From the NCBI RefSeq assembly GCF_022012415.1, contig NZ_JAKLTR010000002.1, positions 434,001 through 498,000 on the forward strand: a stretch of DNA of 64,000 bases. Reading direction: 5' to 3'. Every line of letters starts with the position of its first letter. The first letter of the stretch is position 1. Positions 1-9,142 of this stretch are shown here, piece after piece. This DNA comes from Terrimonas ginsenosidimutans (GTDB taxonomy: Bacteria > Bacteroidota > Bacteroidia > Chitinophagales > Chitinophagaceae). A model generated the notes under the pieces. The model searched no databases. It had not been told where the DNA came from and worked only from the letters and a program-made list of their open reading frames with translations. Made by a program: the position numbers and the translations under genes.

Positions 1-24
1 GGTCAATATCCGGCTGATCGCTGG

Positions 25-912
25 TCAGGAGTTATCATTCACGTTACGGTAGAAATTATTAACGTATTCGGAAGGAGATAAAGCGGTCACGCTTTTGAAC
101 ACCCGGTTGAAATTGGTGATGCTGTTAAACCCACACCGGTAGGCGATGGTGGAAATGCTGTCGTAAGCTCCATCCGTCAGTTGTTTGCAGGCTTCATTGA
201 TCCGTACTTCATTTAAGAAAGAAACGAATGTATGCCGGGTATGTTTCTTGAAATAACGGCAGAATGCATGCGGCGTCATATGCGCTTGTTTGGCAACATC
301 CTCCAGCATCACTGCTTTATGGTAATGCTGCATGACGTAATTATAAATACCTGCTATACGTAGTCCTTCATGTTCGCTGTATTGCTGCGGCTGGGAAAAA
401 GAAGACAGGGGTGGAAGCTTTCCATAGTTAAAAAGGTGTTGCAGTATATTAATAAAATGCTCGATCCTGTCTGCCCCTTTAGCATTCAGAACTTTCACCA
501 TCAGGCTTCCGATCTCTCCAACATTTTGATGTGGTACCTGGAATCCCGACCCCTGCTGCTGAATAAACTTTTTGATATTCTTCATCTCAGGTAGATCGAA
601 CAATGGAGAAAGTGATCCTGACGGGTTGAAAAAGATAGTAACAGCATTTATTATTTTTTTACTCTTGGGTAAAAAATAAGAAGGTTCGCTTTTGAAAACA
701 TGTGGCTGGTTGGCCCCCAGCCAGAAAATCTCATTTGCCCCGAAATTGTGCATGTTATTGTCAGCTACTAAAGTTCCTTCGCCTTTTTGTATCCAGGTCA
801 GCTGGATCTCTTCATGCCTGTGGAGGTGAGGATAGAAATATGGTAAGGCCTCGTGTTGCGCGATGATCGTTTGGTTTGCGGGTACCGGTATGGTAAACTG
901 CAACACTTTCAT
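25..912 (-). CDS. AraC family transcriptional regulator
   Basis: Complete 295-residue one-component regulator. The N-terminal half (about residues 15-110) is a cupin-like sensor with the His-rich stretch YPHLHRHEEIQ typical of sugar-sensing AraC proteins. The last 100 residues are a double helix-turn-helix DNA-binding domain, ending in the usual second-HTH signature (IAYRCGFNSITNFNRVFK). The ATG at 912 sits close upstream of the sensor. It is divergent from the GH97/GH51 pair at 1114-5786 with a 201-bp shared intergenic region, so it is a reasonable candidate regulator of those glycosidases (inference). The ligand is unknown. Confidence 0.93.
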   Translation of the reverse strand: MKVLQFTIPVPANQTIIAQHEALPYFYPHLHRHEEIQLTWIQKGEGTLVADNNMHNFGANEIFWLGANQPHVFKSEPSYFLPKSKKIINAVTIFFNPSGSLSPLFDLPEMKNIKKFIQQQGSGFQVPHQNVGEIGSLMVKVLNAKGADRIEHFINILQHLFNYGKLPPLSSFSQPQQYSEHEGLRIAGIYNYVMQHYHKAVMLEDVAKQAHMTPHAFCRYFKKHTRHTFVSFLNEVRINEACKQLTDGAYDSISTIAYRCGFNSITNFNRVFKSVTALSPSEYVNNFYRNVNDNS

Positions 913-1113
913 GATAGAGTAGTTTCATTGAGTTAAGCAATATTCTTCGTAGCACCACAAAGTAAGAGTAAAACCCGATTGAACATGCGTTATGATCACA
1001 ACATTGCAAACTTGAACAATATCTGGTAATAGTAGGTCAATATATGTAAAGGCGCAGGTACCGGAGAGGCTTACTTTTAATCTTACCTGTTACATAAACT
1101 GCAGATCCGTTGT
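913..1113. promoter_or_regulatory. Divergent intergenic promoter region (araC-type / GH97)
   Basis: A 201-bp spacer between divergently transcribed regulator and glycosidase genes must hold both promoters. No clear operator dyad stands out by eye. This is inferred from gene layout rather than from a recognised motif. Confidence 0.4.
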
Positions 1114-3123
1114 ATGCAAATGCCATTTTTATCTTTTCATAAGAAGCCTTTTGTCGCAATTTTATTTTTTGTTTCACTTGTGCTGATATCCGCAACAGCT
1201 CATGCATACGCAGGTAAATGGGAGTTGACTTCGCCGGATGGGAAAATCTTGGTCAGCATAGAATCGGCGGAAGAATTAAAGTGGTCGGTTCGTTTTAATA
1301 ATGATGTGATCCTGATCCCTTCTGCAATAGGCATGCAGTTCAGTAACGGAATAAATGCGGGCAATTCGCCTTCAGTGAAAAGCGTAAAGCGGGCCTCAGT
1401 AAATAAAATGATCGAAGCCGTTGTTCCTGTGAAGTCAAAGCTTATTCCTGATCTGTATAATGAGGTCCGGGTTAATTTCAAAGAAGGATATTCGGTTGTC
1501 TTCAGGGCATATAATGATGGGGTGGCTTATCGCTTTGAAACATCCTTCAGGGATGAAAAGCTGCAGGTGAAGAATGAAAAAGCCGATCTGAACTTTGCTG
1601 AGGATCAAAGGGTGTTCTGGCCTATAGAAACAGATAAGGAGTTTCAGTCACATTATGAATCCCTGTATAAGGATTCAGTTCTTTCTGCATTTAATGAGCA
1701 GCAACACGGAGCGTTACCGTTCCTGGTAAAAACAAAGGCAGGTACTAATCTGCTGGTAAGCGAATCAGATCTGTATGACTACCCGAATCTTTTTCTGAAA
1801 GGGACGGGTGGGCCTGCATTAAGGTCAACGTTTCCAAAAGTGATCCTGGATAAGGTTCCGTTCCGCGATAGAGGATATCGCATCACAAAACTGGCCGATT
1901 ATATCGCTGAGACCAAAGGTACACGCGTCTATCCATGGCGGAGTATCGCGATCTGCCCGCAGGCAAAAGATCTCCTTGAAAATAATCTGACTTTCAAACT
2001 GGCAAGTGAGAACACGCTGCCCGATACAAAATGGATCAAACCGGGAAAAGTAGCCTGGGACTGGTGGAATGCCAATAACATCTATGGTGTTGATTTCAAA
2101 GCAGGATTGAACACCGAGACCTATAAGTACTATGTTGATTTTGCATCCGCTTACGGGCTTGAATATGTGATACTCGACGAGGGCTGGTCGATCACCACTA
2201 CCAACGTTTTGCAGGCCCGTAAAGAAATCGATCTGCCAGCGTTGATCCGATATGCAACATCCAAGAACGTTGGAATTATTCTTTGGACACTTTGGAATCC
2301 GCTCGATGATAATATGGACGCAATACTCGATCAGTTTGCGAAATGGGGAGTAAAAGGGATCAAGGTGGATTTTATGGCGAGAGCTGATCAGTACATGGTA
2401 AATTATTATGAACGCGTGGCAGTTGCCGCTGCAAAGCGCAAATTGCTTGTTGATCTTCACGGAGCTTATAAGCCCGTAGGGCTGAACAGGAAATACCCCA
2501 ATGTTCTTAGCTATGAAGGTGTGCGTGGGCTGGAGAACGATAAGTGGAGTGAAGATATCACACCGAAGCATGACGTAACGCTTCCATTCATCCGCATGGC
2601 GGCGGGGCCAATGGATTATACTCCGGGCGCAATGATCAATGCCGGCAGATCCAATTTCCGGATCGTCTTTACTGAACCTATGAGCCAGGGTACGAGAGCG
2701 CACCAGGCGGCAATGTACGTGGTTTATGAAAGTCCTTTACAAATGCTGGCAGATAATCCATCCAACTATCTGAAAGAGCCTGTCTTCACAAAGTATATTT
2801 CGAAGATGCCTACAACATGGGATACCACCATTGCTATACAGGGAGAACCCGGCGAGTTTGTTGCAGTGGCCAGGCGTAAAGAAACCCAATGGTTTGTTGG
2901 CGCCATGACGAACTGGAGTCCGCGCAAGCTGACCCTTGATCTTTCATTCCTGCCCCCTGGGCAGAAGTATTCTATGGAAGTACTCGAAGATGGACCCAAT
3001 GCCATGCAGCACGCTGCGGATTATAAGATCTCCCACCGCATCGTATCTGCAGGTGAAAAGGTAGAGATCTCGATGAGTTCCGGTGGAGGCTGGTCCGCAA
3101 CACTTTCCCCGTCTGATAAGTAA
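1114..3123 (+). CDS. GH97 glycoside hydrolase, retaining-type (alpha-galactosidase / beta-L-arabinopyranosidase-like)
   Basis: A 669-residue exported enzyme with an N-terminal signal peptide (hydrophobic stretch to about residue 32, cut after AHAYA), an N-terminal beta-sandwich (about 33-300), a catalytic TIM barrel (about 310-560) and a C-terminal beta domain, the GH97 layout. GH97 has inverting (SusB-like) and retaining members. Here Asp419 in the GIKVDFM segment sits where retaining members carry their nucleophile, and Glu468 in YEGVRG fits the acid/base. This argues for alpha-galactosidase or beta-L-arabinopyranosidase activity rather than SusB-like alpha-glucosidase. The arabinofuranosidase 92 bp downstream supports a role in trimming arabinan/galactan side chains. 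An alternative start lies at 1120. Confidence 0.93.
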   Translation: MQMPFLSFHKKPFVAILFFVSLVLISATAHAYAGKWELTSPDGKILVSIESAEELKWSVRFNNDVILIPSAIGMQFSNGINAGNSPSVKSVKRASVNKMIEAVVPVKSKLIPDLYNEVRVNFKEGYSVVFRAYNDGVAYRFETSFRDEKLQVKNEKADLNFAEDQRVFWPIETDKEFQSHYESLYKDSVLSAFNEQQHGALPFLVKTKAGTNLLVSESDLYDYPNLFLKGTGGPALRSTFPKVILDKVPFRDRGYRITKLADYIAETKGTRVYPWRSIAICPQAKDLLENNLTFKLASENTLPDTKWIKPGKVAWDWWNANNIYGVDFKAGLNTETYKYYVDFASAYGLEYVILDEGWSITTTNVLQARKEIDLPALIRYATSKNVGIILWTLWNPLDDNMDAILDQFAKWGVKGIKVDFMARADQYMVNYYERVAVAAAKRKLLVDLHGAYKPVGLNRKYPNVLSYEGVRGLENDKWSEDITPKHDVTLPFIRMAAGPMDYTPGAMINAGRSNFRIVFTEPMSQGTRAHQAAMYVVYESPLQMLADNPSNYLKEPVFTKYISKMPTTWDTTIAIQGEPGEFVAVARRKETQWFVGAMTNWSPRKLTLDLSFLPPGQKYSMEVLEDGPNAMQHAADYKISHRIVSAGEKVEISMSSGGGWSATLSPSDK

Positions 3124-3215
3124 CTTTATCGACGATGACGATCTGCTGAAAGACAGTAAGCTATTTACGGATGCTTTATTGCCGTAAGAAACCTGGTTTC
3201 GAATAAACGATAATT

Positions 3216-5786
3216 ATGATGAAGATGCATACGATGAAGCAATGGCTGTTTTGTGTACTGGCTGCCTGTGGCCAGTTTTCGGGCAATGCCCAGCAGGCAT
3301 CTATTTCGATTGATGTAACAAAACCCGGAAGCTCTATTCCTCCAACATTGCATGGGATATTCTTTGAAGAGATCAGTCATGCGGGAGAAGGAGGCATCTA
3401 TGCTGAACTTATCCAGAACCGCGGCTTTGAAGAAAGCCGGATCCCTGCCGGTACAAAACTGGAAAATGGATTCCTGGTTCCCTGGCCAGAGAAACCTCAT
3501 TTCATGATCGAGCCTAAAAAGACCGACTGGAAGCTGGAATGGCCGTATAAAACACAATGGCCCGCATGGTCTGTGGTGTCGAAGAACGGAGCAGGGGCTG
3601 ATGTTTCTTTATCAGAAGACAAGCCGTTGAACAGCGCTACACCAAAGTCGCTTCAGATCATTTTAAAGAAGACTGATCAAAATGGATCAACGGATGTTAT
3701 CAACGAAGGCTTCTGGGGCATTAAAGTAAATGCCGGGGAATATTACAATCTCGTTTTTTACGCCCGTACTGATGAGGCATACAAAGCGCCGGTGAATGTG
3801 TCGCTGCAATCTCCGGATGGAAAGATCCTTTCTTCACATCAATTCCAAACGATCAATGGCAAAAACTGGAAGAAATATTCCTGCACATTGAAGGCTGATG
3901 CTGGTGACGACAAAGCGAGGTTTGTCATTTCCCTGCGTGGATCAGGCCAGGTGTGGCTTGACTTTGTTTCATTGTTTCCTGCAAAAACCTTTAAGGGGCG
4001 AGCAAATGGGCTTCGCACGGATCTGGCGGGATTGATCGAAGGATTGAAGCCCTCCTTTGTAAGATGGCCGGGCGGTTGTTATGTTGAGGGGATCACCATA
4101 GAAAGTGCGCCTGACTGGAAGAACACGATCGGTCCGTTGGAAAGCCGGCCGGGAACATTCAGTCCATGGGGATACTGGAGTAGTGATGGGTTTGGGTATC
4201 ACGAATACCTTCAGTTCTGCGAAGATATTAAGGCTGATGCTTTATATGTTTTCAACGCAGGTGTGTCATGCGAATACAGAAGCGGAACTTACGTTCCGGA
4301 GCAGGATCTCCAGCCATATATACAGAATGCCCTTGATGCGATAGAGTATGCGATCGGTCCGGTAACAACAAAGTATGGCCGGATGAGAGCCGCAAATGGG
4401 CATGCTAAACCTTTTCCCTTAAAATATATAGAGATCGGGAATGAACAGCATGGCCCGAAATATGCCAGCCGTTACAACCTTTTTTATGAAGCCATCCGCA
4501 AAAAATATCCATCACTCCGGATCATGGCGAGTATGGGGATCGGTGATGTGAACCAGCGCACGCTGAACGGAATGAAAGAGGTAGATATCGTGGATGAACA
4601 TGCATACAAAGATGCGTACTGGAGTATGCGCAATACGGATCATTTCGATAAGTACAAGCGGGGTCAATGGGATATGTATGTTGGTGAATACGCCACGAAT
4701 GCAGGAGTGGGTGCAGGAAACATGCGTGCGGCACTTGCGGATGCAGTTTACATTCTCGGTATGGAAAGAAATGCTGACCTCGTTAAATGGAGCAGCTATG
4801 CGCCGTTGCTGGTGAATGCCAATGATGTTGACTGGCCGGTAAACCTGATCAACTTTGATGCCGCCAAAAGCTTCGGGCGGATCTCCTATTACACCATCAA
4901 GATGTTCAGCGACAACCGGGCAGACAGAAACATCACCACGACAGTCGAATTGCCGCCCGTAAATACTTCCGCACCGTTGTTCACCGGCGGAATTGGCTTA
5001 GGAACATGGGATACACAAGCCGAGTTCAAAGACATCGAGGTAAGCCGCGGTGATAAAATTCTATACAGATCTGATTTCATTAATAATGAGAAAGAGTGGT
5101 CTAAGATAAGAGGCGAGTGGAGCGTGAAAGACGGAGCTTTTGCCCAAACGGCGGAAGGTCCGCAGCGGCTTGCAATGACTGCACAGCAGTTTGATACCTG
5201 CACTATCAGCCTGAAAGCCCGGAGAACCGGTGGGCTGAATGCCTTTATGATCCCGTTTGCTGTAAAAGACAGCAACACGTATCTGCGGGCACATATCGGC
5301 TCCTGGTGGAATGCAAGCTGCGTATTTGAAAGCGTCACCGGCGGTTATGAAGTGGCTGGCATCTCAGATCAGAAGCGACTGGCAAAGCCAATTGAAACAG
5401 GGCGGTGGTATGATGTTCGCGTAGTTGTTGGAACGGAGAAAGTAGATTGTTATTTGGACGGTGAGCTGCTGATGAGCTATACACCTCCGCCAAAAGTATT
5501 TGCATTGGCAGGACATGATGATAAAACCGGAGAGATCATACTGAAGATGGTCAACGCCGGTAATACGCCGTTAAAGACAGCCATCAATATAAATGGTGCC
5601 GGTAACTTGATCCCTGAAGCTATGCTTTCTTCGATAGCCGCGGCGTCTGACCTTGTCGAGAATTCGTTTGATAAGCCGGCACTCTATGTGCCTGTTGTTA
5701 AGAAGGTCAAGCTTGATCCTTTGAAGCCGGAAATAGAATGGCCCGCATTTTCGGTGAACGTATTGCGGATCAAAGTGAAGAAGTGA
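3216..5786 (+). CDS. GH51 alpha-L-arabinofuranosidase with inserted carbohydrate-binding-like module
   Basis: An 856-residue exported enzyme that releases terminal arabinofuranose from arabinan, arabinoxylan or pectin. A short signal peptide ends near SGNAQQ; ATGs at 3216 and 3234 are both possible starts. A CBM4-like beta-sandwich lies at about residues 110-255, followed by a GH51 barrel with acid/base Glu410 (EIGNEQ) and nucleophile Glu491 (VGEYAT). Around residues 585-760 a LamG-like jelly-roll (LFTGGIGLGTW ... YDVRVVVG ... CYLDGELL) interrupts the C-terminal beta domain, which resumes at GEIILKMVN. This explains the length, well above simple GH51 enzymes. Likely cotranscribed with the GH97 gene. 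Confidence 0.95.
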   Translation: MMKMHTMKQWLFCVLAACGQFSGNAQQASISIDVTKPGSSIPPTLHGIFFEEISHAGEGGIYAELIQNRGFEESRIPAGTKLENGFLVPWPEKPHFMIEPKKTDWKLEWPYKTQWPAWSVVSKNGAGADVSLSEDKPLNSATPKSLQIILKKTDQNGSTDVINEGFWGIKVNAGEYYNLVFYARTDEAYKAPVNVSLQSPDGKILSSHQFQTINGKNWKKYSCTLKADAGDDKARFVISLRGSGQVWLDFVSLFPAKTFKGRANGLRTDLAGLIEGLKPSFVRWPGGCYVEGITIESAPDWKNTIGPLESRPGTFSPWGYWSSDGFGYHEYLQFCEDIKADALYVFNAGVSCEYRSGTYVPEQDLQPYIQNALDAIEYAIGPVTTKYGRMRAANGHAKPFPLKYIEIGNEQHGPKYASRYNLFYEAIRKKYPSLRIMASMGIGDVNQRTLNGMKEVDIVDEHAYKDAYWSMRNTDHFDKYKRGQWDMYVGEYATNAGVGAGNMRAALADAVYILGMERNADLVKWSSYAPLLVNANDVDWPVNLINFDAAKSFGRISYYTIKMFSDNRADRNITTTVELPPVNTSAPLFTGGIGLGTWDTQAEFKDIEVSRGDKILYRSDFINNEKEWSKIRGEWSVKDGAFAQTAEGPQRLAMTAQQFDTCTISLKARRTGGLNAFMIPFAVKDSNTYLRAHIGSWWNASCVFESVTGGYEVAGISDQKRLAKPIETGRWYDVRVVVGTEKVDCYLDGELLMSYTPPPKVFALAGHDDKTGEIILKMVNAGNTPLKTAININGAGNLIPEAMLSSIAAASDLVENSFDKPALYVPVVKKVKLDPLKPEIEWPAFSVNVLRIKVKK

Positions 5787-6395
5787 TTGAGGAAGGAAAG
5801 CTGCGCGTAACCGGAAATTATTTTTGTAGAGAGAAGGATACAAAGTAGGAGGTCTTTTTCAACATACAAAAAACAATGCTGAAGTTATAATAGGATGTAA
5901 GTGCGAACTGGTAGCATCCGAATTCCCAAAGGGTTTTAGCGAAAAAAATGAGGGAACTGTTTGATCAAGCTTCTTCCATAACTGAAGCAATTCTCTGGGC
6001 TGCCATTTATGAATACAACAGAAAGTGAAGCTGCTGCATGATCGTTTCTGCAGGGCCGTTAATCACGCTATATCATCCGATATGCTACTGCCCGATAATA
6101 GTTTCAATATGACCGTTTAAGAGCTCTGTATGTTTCATGAGGGATAAATAAAGACGTAGAATATACCCGTATAAGTCGTCTACGCTAGTAATAACCCTGA
6201 GCTCTCGCGAAATTGTCGACTTTTCGGGTATGATTTTTTCTCTATTTTTACCACTTACCGGGATTTCTTTCTTAGATTTTTACGCCGTCTTTATCTTTAC
6301 GACATAGTTGCCGCTACATGTTAAGTGGATTGATCCTGTGTTACCAGGATGCAATGGTAATGGGCGGCCAAATACAAACCCTATTGAAACGTAAG
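5787..6395. other. Gene-poor interval
   Basis: About 600 bp without a convincing gene. The only coherent short frame is a 26-codon ORF at 5948-6028 (+) beginning MRELFDQA, with no visible context. No terminator, tRNA or repeat was recognised here. Confidence 0.4.
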
Positions 6396-6737
6396 ATGAG
6401 AATCACGATTGGAAAATATCGATTTACAGTCATACTGTATGATAGCGCCACGGCAGCTGCGTTGCGATCTCTTCTACCCCTCACACTGGAGATGATAGAG
6501 CTGAATGGCAACCGGAAATATGCTGAATTGTCCGACACTCTTCCCGTCAATGATTCGGTTCCGGAAATAATAAACAGCGGAGACCTGATGCTGTATGGCA
6601 GTTCAACACTGGTACTTTTCTACAAAACATTTTCCACCACATACAGCTATACGGAGATCGGCCGGATAGAAAATGTCAGTGACCTCGCCGATGCACTTGG
6701 CAGCGGGGACGTGATGATCATTTATGAGCAGGACTAG
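6396..6737 (+). CDS. Cyclophilin-like fold protein
   Basis: About 113 residues from the ATG at 6396 (MRITIGKYRF). The frame is open back to an ATG at 6318, but the extra 26 residues look unrelated, so the internal start is preferred. The protein resembles the cyclophilin_like2 family: short beta strands, a hydrophobic LLPLTLEM segment, then GDLMLYG and LVLFYKTF strands and a terminal GDVMIIYEQ. Family members are small single-domain proteins of poorly known role; prolyl isomerase activity should not be assumed. It is monocistronic and convergent with the hypothetical gene at 6773. Confidence 0.75.
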   Translation: MRITIGKYRFTVILYDSATAAALRSLLPLTLEMIELNGNRKYAELSDTLPVNDSVPEIINSGDLMLYGSSTLVLFYKTFSTTYSYTEIGRIENVSDLADALGSGDVMIIYEQD

Positions 6738-6772
6738 TGAACTGTTCCTGAAACGTCGCTTTACTTCCTGTC

Positions 6773-7246
6773 TTAATAAGGGAATGCTGTCATGAACTCA
6801 TCCAGACTCTTTTTATCAGCATTCTTACTGTCGGCTGAGAAGCAGTACAGCCCGCGCGTCCAGGCGAAGAAAGCGATCTTCGGCCCGATAAAATGGATGA
6901 AGGCCGGATCGGCTTTTAGCTCGATGGTTCTGGCTTCCGTTGTTTTGTTGGTTTTAACTTCGTCCAGGATCGTCTGCATTGTTTCCCTGAGATCCGCTTT
7001 GCTATCCGCCTTACTGAAAAGCATAAAGATCTCTTTGGAGCCAGCGCGATAAGTGGCTTCGCCATCGAGGCCGGGAGAGGGGTCTTTGTATTCAACCCGG
7101 TTAAACTGCCCGACTTTCAGCGGCAGTAACTTACTAAAGTCATTGCCTGCAGGCTGACGTCGTTCGCTGATGTTATAAGGTATCATGATTGCGAGAAAAA
7201 CAGCTGGAAGAAAGCTTAAGAAAAAGGCTGAGGAGATAAGTTTCAT
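6773..7246 (-). CDS. Hypothetical membrane-anchored or exported protein
   Basis: About 157 residues from the ATG at 7246; a longer frame from 7273 overlaps the upstream gene and adds a hydrophilic leader ahead of the signal-like segment, so it is not preferred. Residues 1-22 are hydrophobic (MKLISSAFFLSFLPAVFLAI), an uncleaved anchor or signal peptide. The rest is a small mixed alpha/beta domain with no recognised motif. It starts 5 bp after the GNAT stop codon, so the two are probably translated from one transcript. Function unknown. Confidence 0.7.
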   Translation of the reverse strand: MKLISSAFFLSFLPAVFLAIMIPYNISERRQPAGNDFSKLLPLKVGQFNRVEYKDPSPGLDGEATYRAGSKEIFMLFSKADSKADLRETMQTILDEVKTNKTTEARTIELKADPAFIHFIGPKIAFFAWTRGLYCFSADSKNADKKSLDEFMTAFPY

Positions 7247-7251
7247 TGAAA

Positions 7252-7800
7252 TTATATTTTGTTTTTGAACCATTTGTATCCGCCTTCCACTGTTCCGCCT
7301 GAATTAAATCCGTTTTTCTGTAATACGGTTACAGAGGCATTATCGATGGATGCTGTATATGCTACAGCAGTGCTGACGGAAGGATGAACAAAGATGAACT
7401 GTAGGATGGCTGCGAGTGCTTCTGAAGCAAGTCCTTTGTTTTCAAATGTCCGGTTTATAAAGTATCCAATCGACACTTCGCCGGCGGCATCCGGCAAGCC
7501 AGACATTCCCATGCCTCCGGCAAGACAGTTTTCGGTTTTGTGAATAAGCATCCATTGAGTGAACCAGCGATAATCATCCGGGTTGGCGGCGACAGATGGA
7601 ACAGTATGTGATCTGATGGCTTCAAAGAATTCTTCCATAAACGCTGGTGGAGCGTTTAGTTCAAACGAAGCCGGGGTAAGTCCGAGGCATTGTTCCAGGG
7701 CGACAAAATCGGTTTCGATCAACGATAATTGAGCAAGTGTAAGTGGCAGGAGCCGGAGCCGTTCCGTTTCTACTGTAAAGGGCTGACTGTTTTCTTTCAT
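7252..7800 (-). CDS. GNAT family N-acetyltransferase (RimJ/RimL-like)
   Basis: A 182-residue cytoplasmic acetyl-CoA-dependent acetyltransferase. It begins with the TERLRLLPLT strand common to the RimJ/RimL group, has a central substrate-binding part, then the acetyl-CoA core (GEVSIGYFINRTFENKGLASEALAA) and the late NAxVTVLQKNGF motif. The acceptor cannot be predicted; such proteins acetylate protein N termini, antibiotics or small amines. Followed closely by the hypothetical gene at 6773. Confidence 0.9.
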   Translation of the reverse strand: MKENSQPFTVETERLRLLPLTLAQLSLIETDFVALEQCLGLTPASFELNAPPAFMEEFFEAIRSHTVPSVAANPDDYRWFTQWMLIHKTENCLAGGMGMSGLPDAAGEVSIGYFINRTFENKGLASEALAAILQFIFVHPSVSTAVAYTASIDNASVTVLQKNGFNSGGTVEGGYKWFKNKI

Positions 7801-7935
7801 TTACACAATGATGGGCATAACTTCCCATTTGTGGAATGATCTTTTCGTGGAAGGAGTGTTTGAGTTAGTAACGGGCAGTATGTTGCCCGGCGATATACTT
7901 TGGGAACACTGATCTGTAACAGCTGCCTGTAATGG

Positions 7936-8727
7936 CTACTTTCCCTGATACTTTTTGATATACTCTGCAACGTCTATCATCGGCGCGATCCAGATCTCTT
8001 TTTCATGTTGCTTCAGGTATGTCAGGAACTGCCTGTGCGCATCAAGTGATACATTTAAGCTGTTTCCTCCACCGACGCCGTGAAACAACACAACAAGGAG
8101 CGAGTTGCTTTCAAGTGCTTGTTTTGCCCAGGCGGTCAGTTGGTCTCCCGACTCACCGTTCACACCGTAACAATCTACATTATCCAATTGCACTTTGTCG
8201 ATGGGATGCATCAGCGAACGTACTCCGCGCATCGCAACGAAATCGTTTTTCAAAAGGGCAGAGAAAGAAGTGTCTCCTATCCTGGTATCGCCGCAGGTGA
8301 ATGCAAGGGTGCGCCTGATTTTCCCATCCATCGATTGCAGGAGGAGATTCGTGGCCCGGGTTTCATCAAGTATGCGTTTGACCGAATAATTGCGCAGGTC
8401 ATAGTCGGGCTTTACCCATTCCCTTCCAGGCCCACCCGTGCAGGGATGATAGAGTGTATGATTTCCCAACTCATGTCCATTGACGGAGATGTTTTTCCAG
8501 TCGTTCAGCCTTTTCTGCATGGAGTTGGAAAAGCCGGTAATATAAAATGTGGCTTTCAGTCCCAGGGAATCCAGCACAGGAATGGCGTTGTTCAGGTGTT
8601 CATCAATGGCATCGTCATACGTGATGACAACGGCAGCTTTTTTGCCGTTCCAGGTGCGGCTGGATTGAGCGGAGGAATCGGCAAGTACAAACATGGCAAG
8701 CGAGCTGATGATGATATTCCTGATCAT
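7936..8727 (-). CDS. Polysaccharide deacetylase (NodB/CE4-like)
   Basis: A 263-residue exported hydrolase. The signal peptide ends at about residue 20 (LADSSAQSS). The NodB fold begins with VVITYDDA, giving the catalytic/metal Asp pair, followed by ELGNHTLYHP with the two metal-binding His of the HxxxH motif. A late LLVVLFHGVG strand supplies the last histidine motif. CE4 enzymes deacetylate chitin, peptidoglycan or xylan; which applies here cannot be told. It stands alone, with a repeat-derived upstream region (8834-8998). Confidence 0.9.
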   Translation of the reverse strand: MIRNIIISSLAMFVLADSSAQSSRTWNGKKAAVVITYDDAIDEHLNNAIPVLDSLGLKATFYITGFSNSMQKRLNDWKNISVNGHELGNHTLYHPCTGGPGREWVKPDYDLRNYSVKRILDETRATNLLLQSMDGKIRRTLAFTCGDTRIGDTSFSALLKNDFVAMRGVRSLMHPIDKVQLDNVDCYGVNGESGDQLTAWAKQALESNSLLVVLFHGVGGGNSLNVSLDAHRQFLTYLKQHEKEIWIAPMIDVAEYIKKYQGK

Positions 8728-8833
8728 GGCCTGGAGGTATATGAAGAGTATTATGCAATGGGGTTAATTCAACTAATATAGCGAATAACCGGCAATTGAT
8801 ATCCATTGGAGGTGCAACTGTGAAAGATTTTAA

Positions 8834-8998
8834 TGCAATGTCGTTTAAGAGATCTACCTGCACCAGCTCGATGGCCGATGGAGGGGTGCCGCATTTGGAT
8901 GGAAGCTATCGCTGTTAATTGGTATAGAGTATTGACACTACTTAGGTATATGTATTTTCGGCCAACGTCCATCGGTCATCGGCCATCGAATGAACTTT
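8834..8998. repeat. Diverged copy of the 60.7-kb MITE-like element
   Basis: Two blocks match the element at 60678-60782 in inverted orientation: 8834-8876 (an end resembling its terminal inverted repeat, through a GCTCGATGGCC core) and 8969-8998, a 30-bp block identical to the reverse complement of 60708-60737. About 90 bp separates the blocks here and the far terminal repeat is not recognisable, so this is a decayed or interrupted copy. It occupies much of the intergenic region between the deacetylase and PhzF genes. Confidence 0.7.
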
Positions 8999-9142
8999 AA
9001 TGGGATTGCGCAGGCCATATCCTTTTCTTACCCGATCATTAAATGCTATCTGCCAGGTGACGGGTTAGTTATTGACATTTTTGTTAGCAGTTGATCCGTT
9101 TTGTACTTTTTCCTCCTGCCGTCATACGATACTTTCGCGCCT

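Noticed and set aside
1825-2703. Long minus-strand open frame (292 codons) across the GH97 gene
   Set aside because: Lies fully antisense to a strongly supported glycosidase with intact catalytic motifs; its translation is Cys/His/Ile-rich and has no domain pattern.
8080-8781. Plus-strand 233-codon frame over the polysaccharide deacetylase
   Set aside because: Antisense to a gene with clear NodB motifs and a signal peptide.
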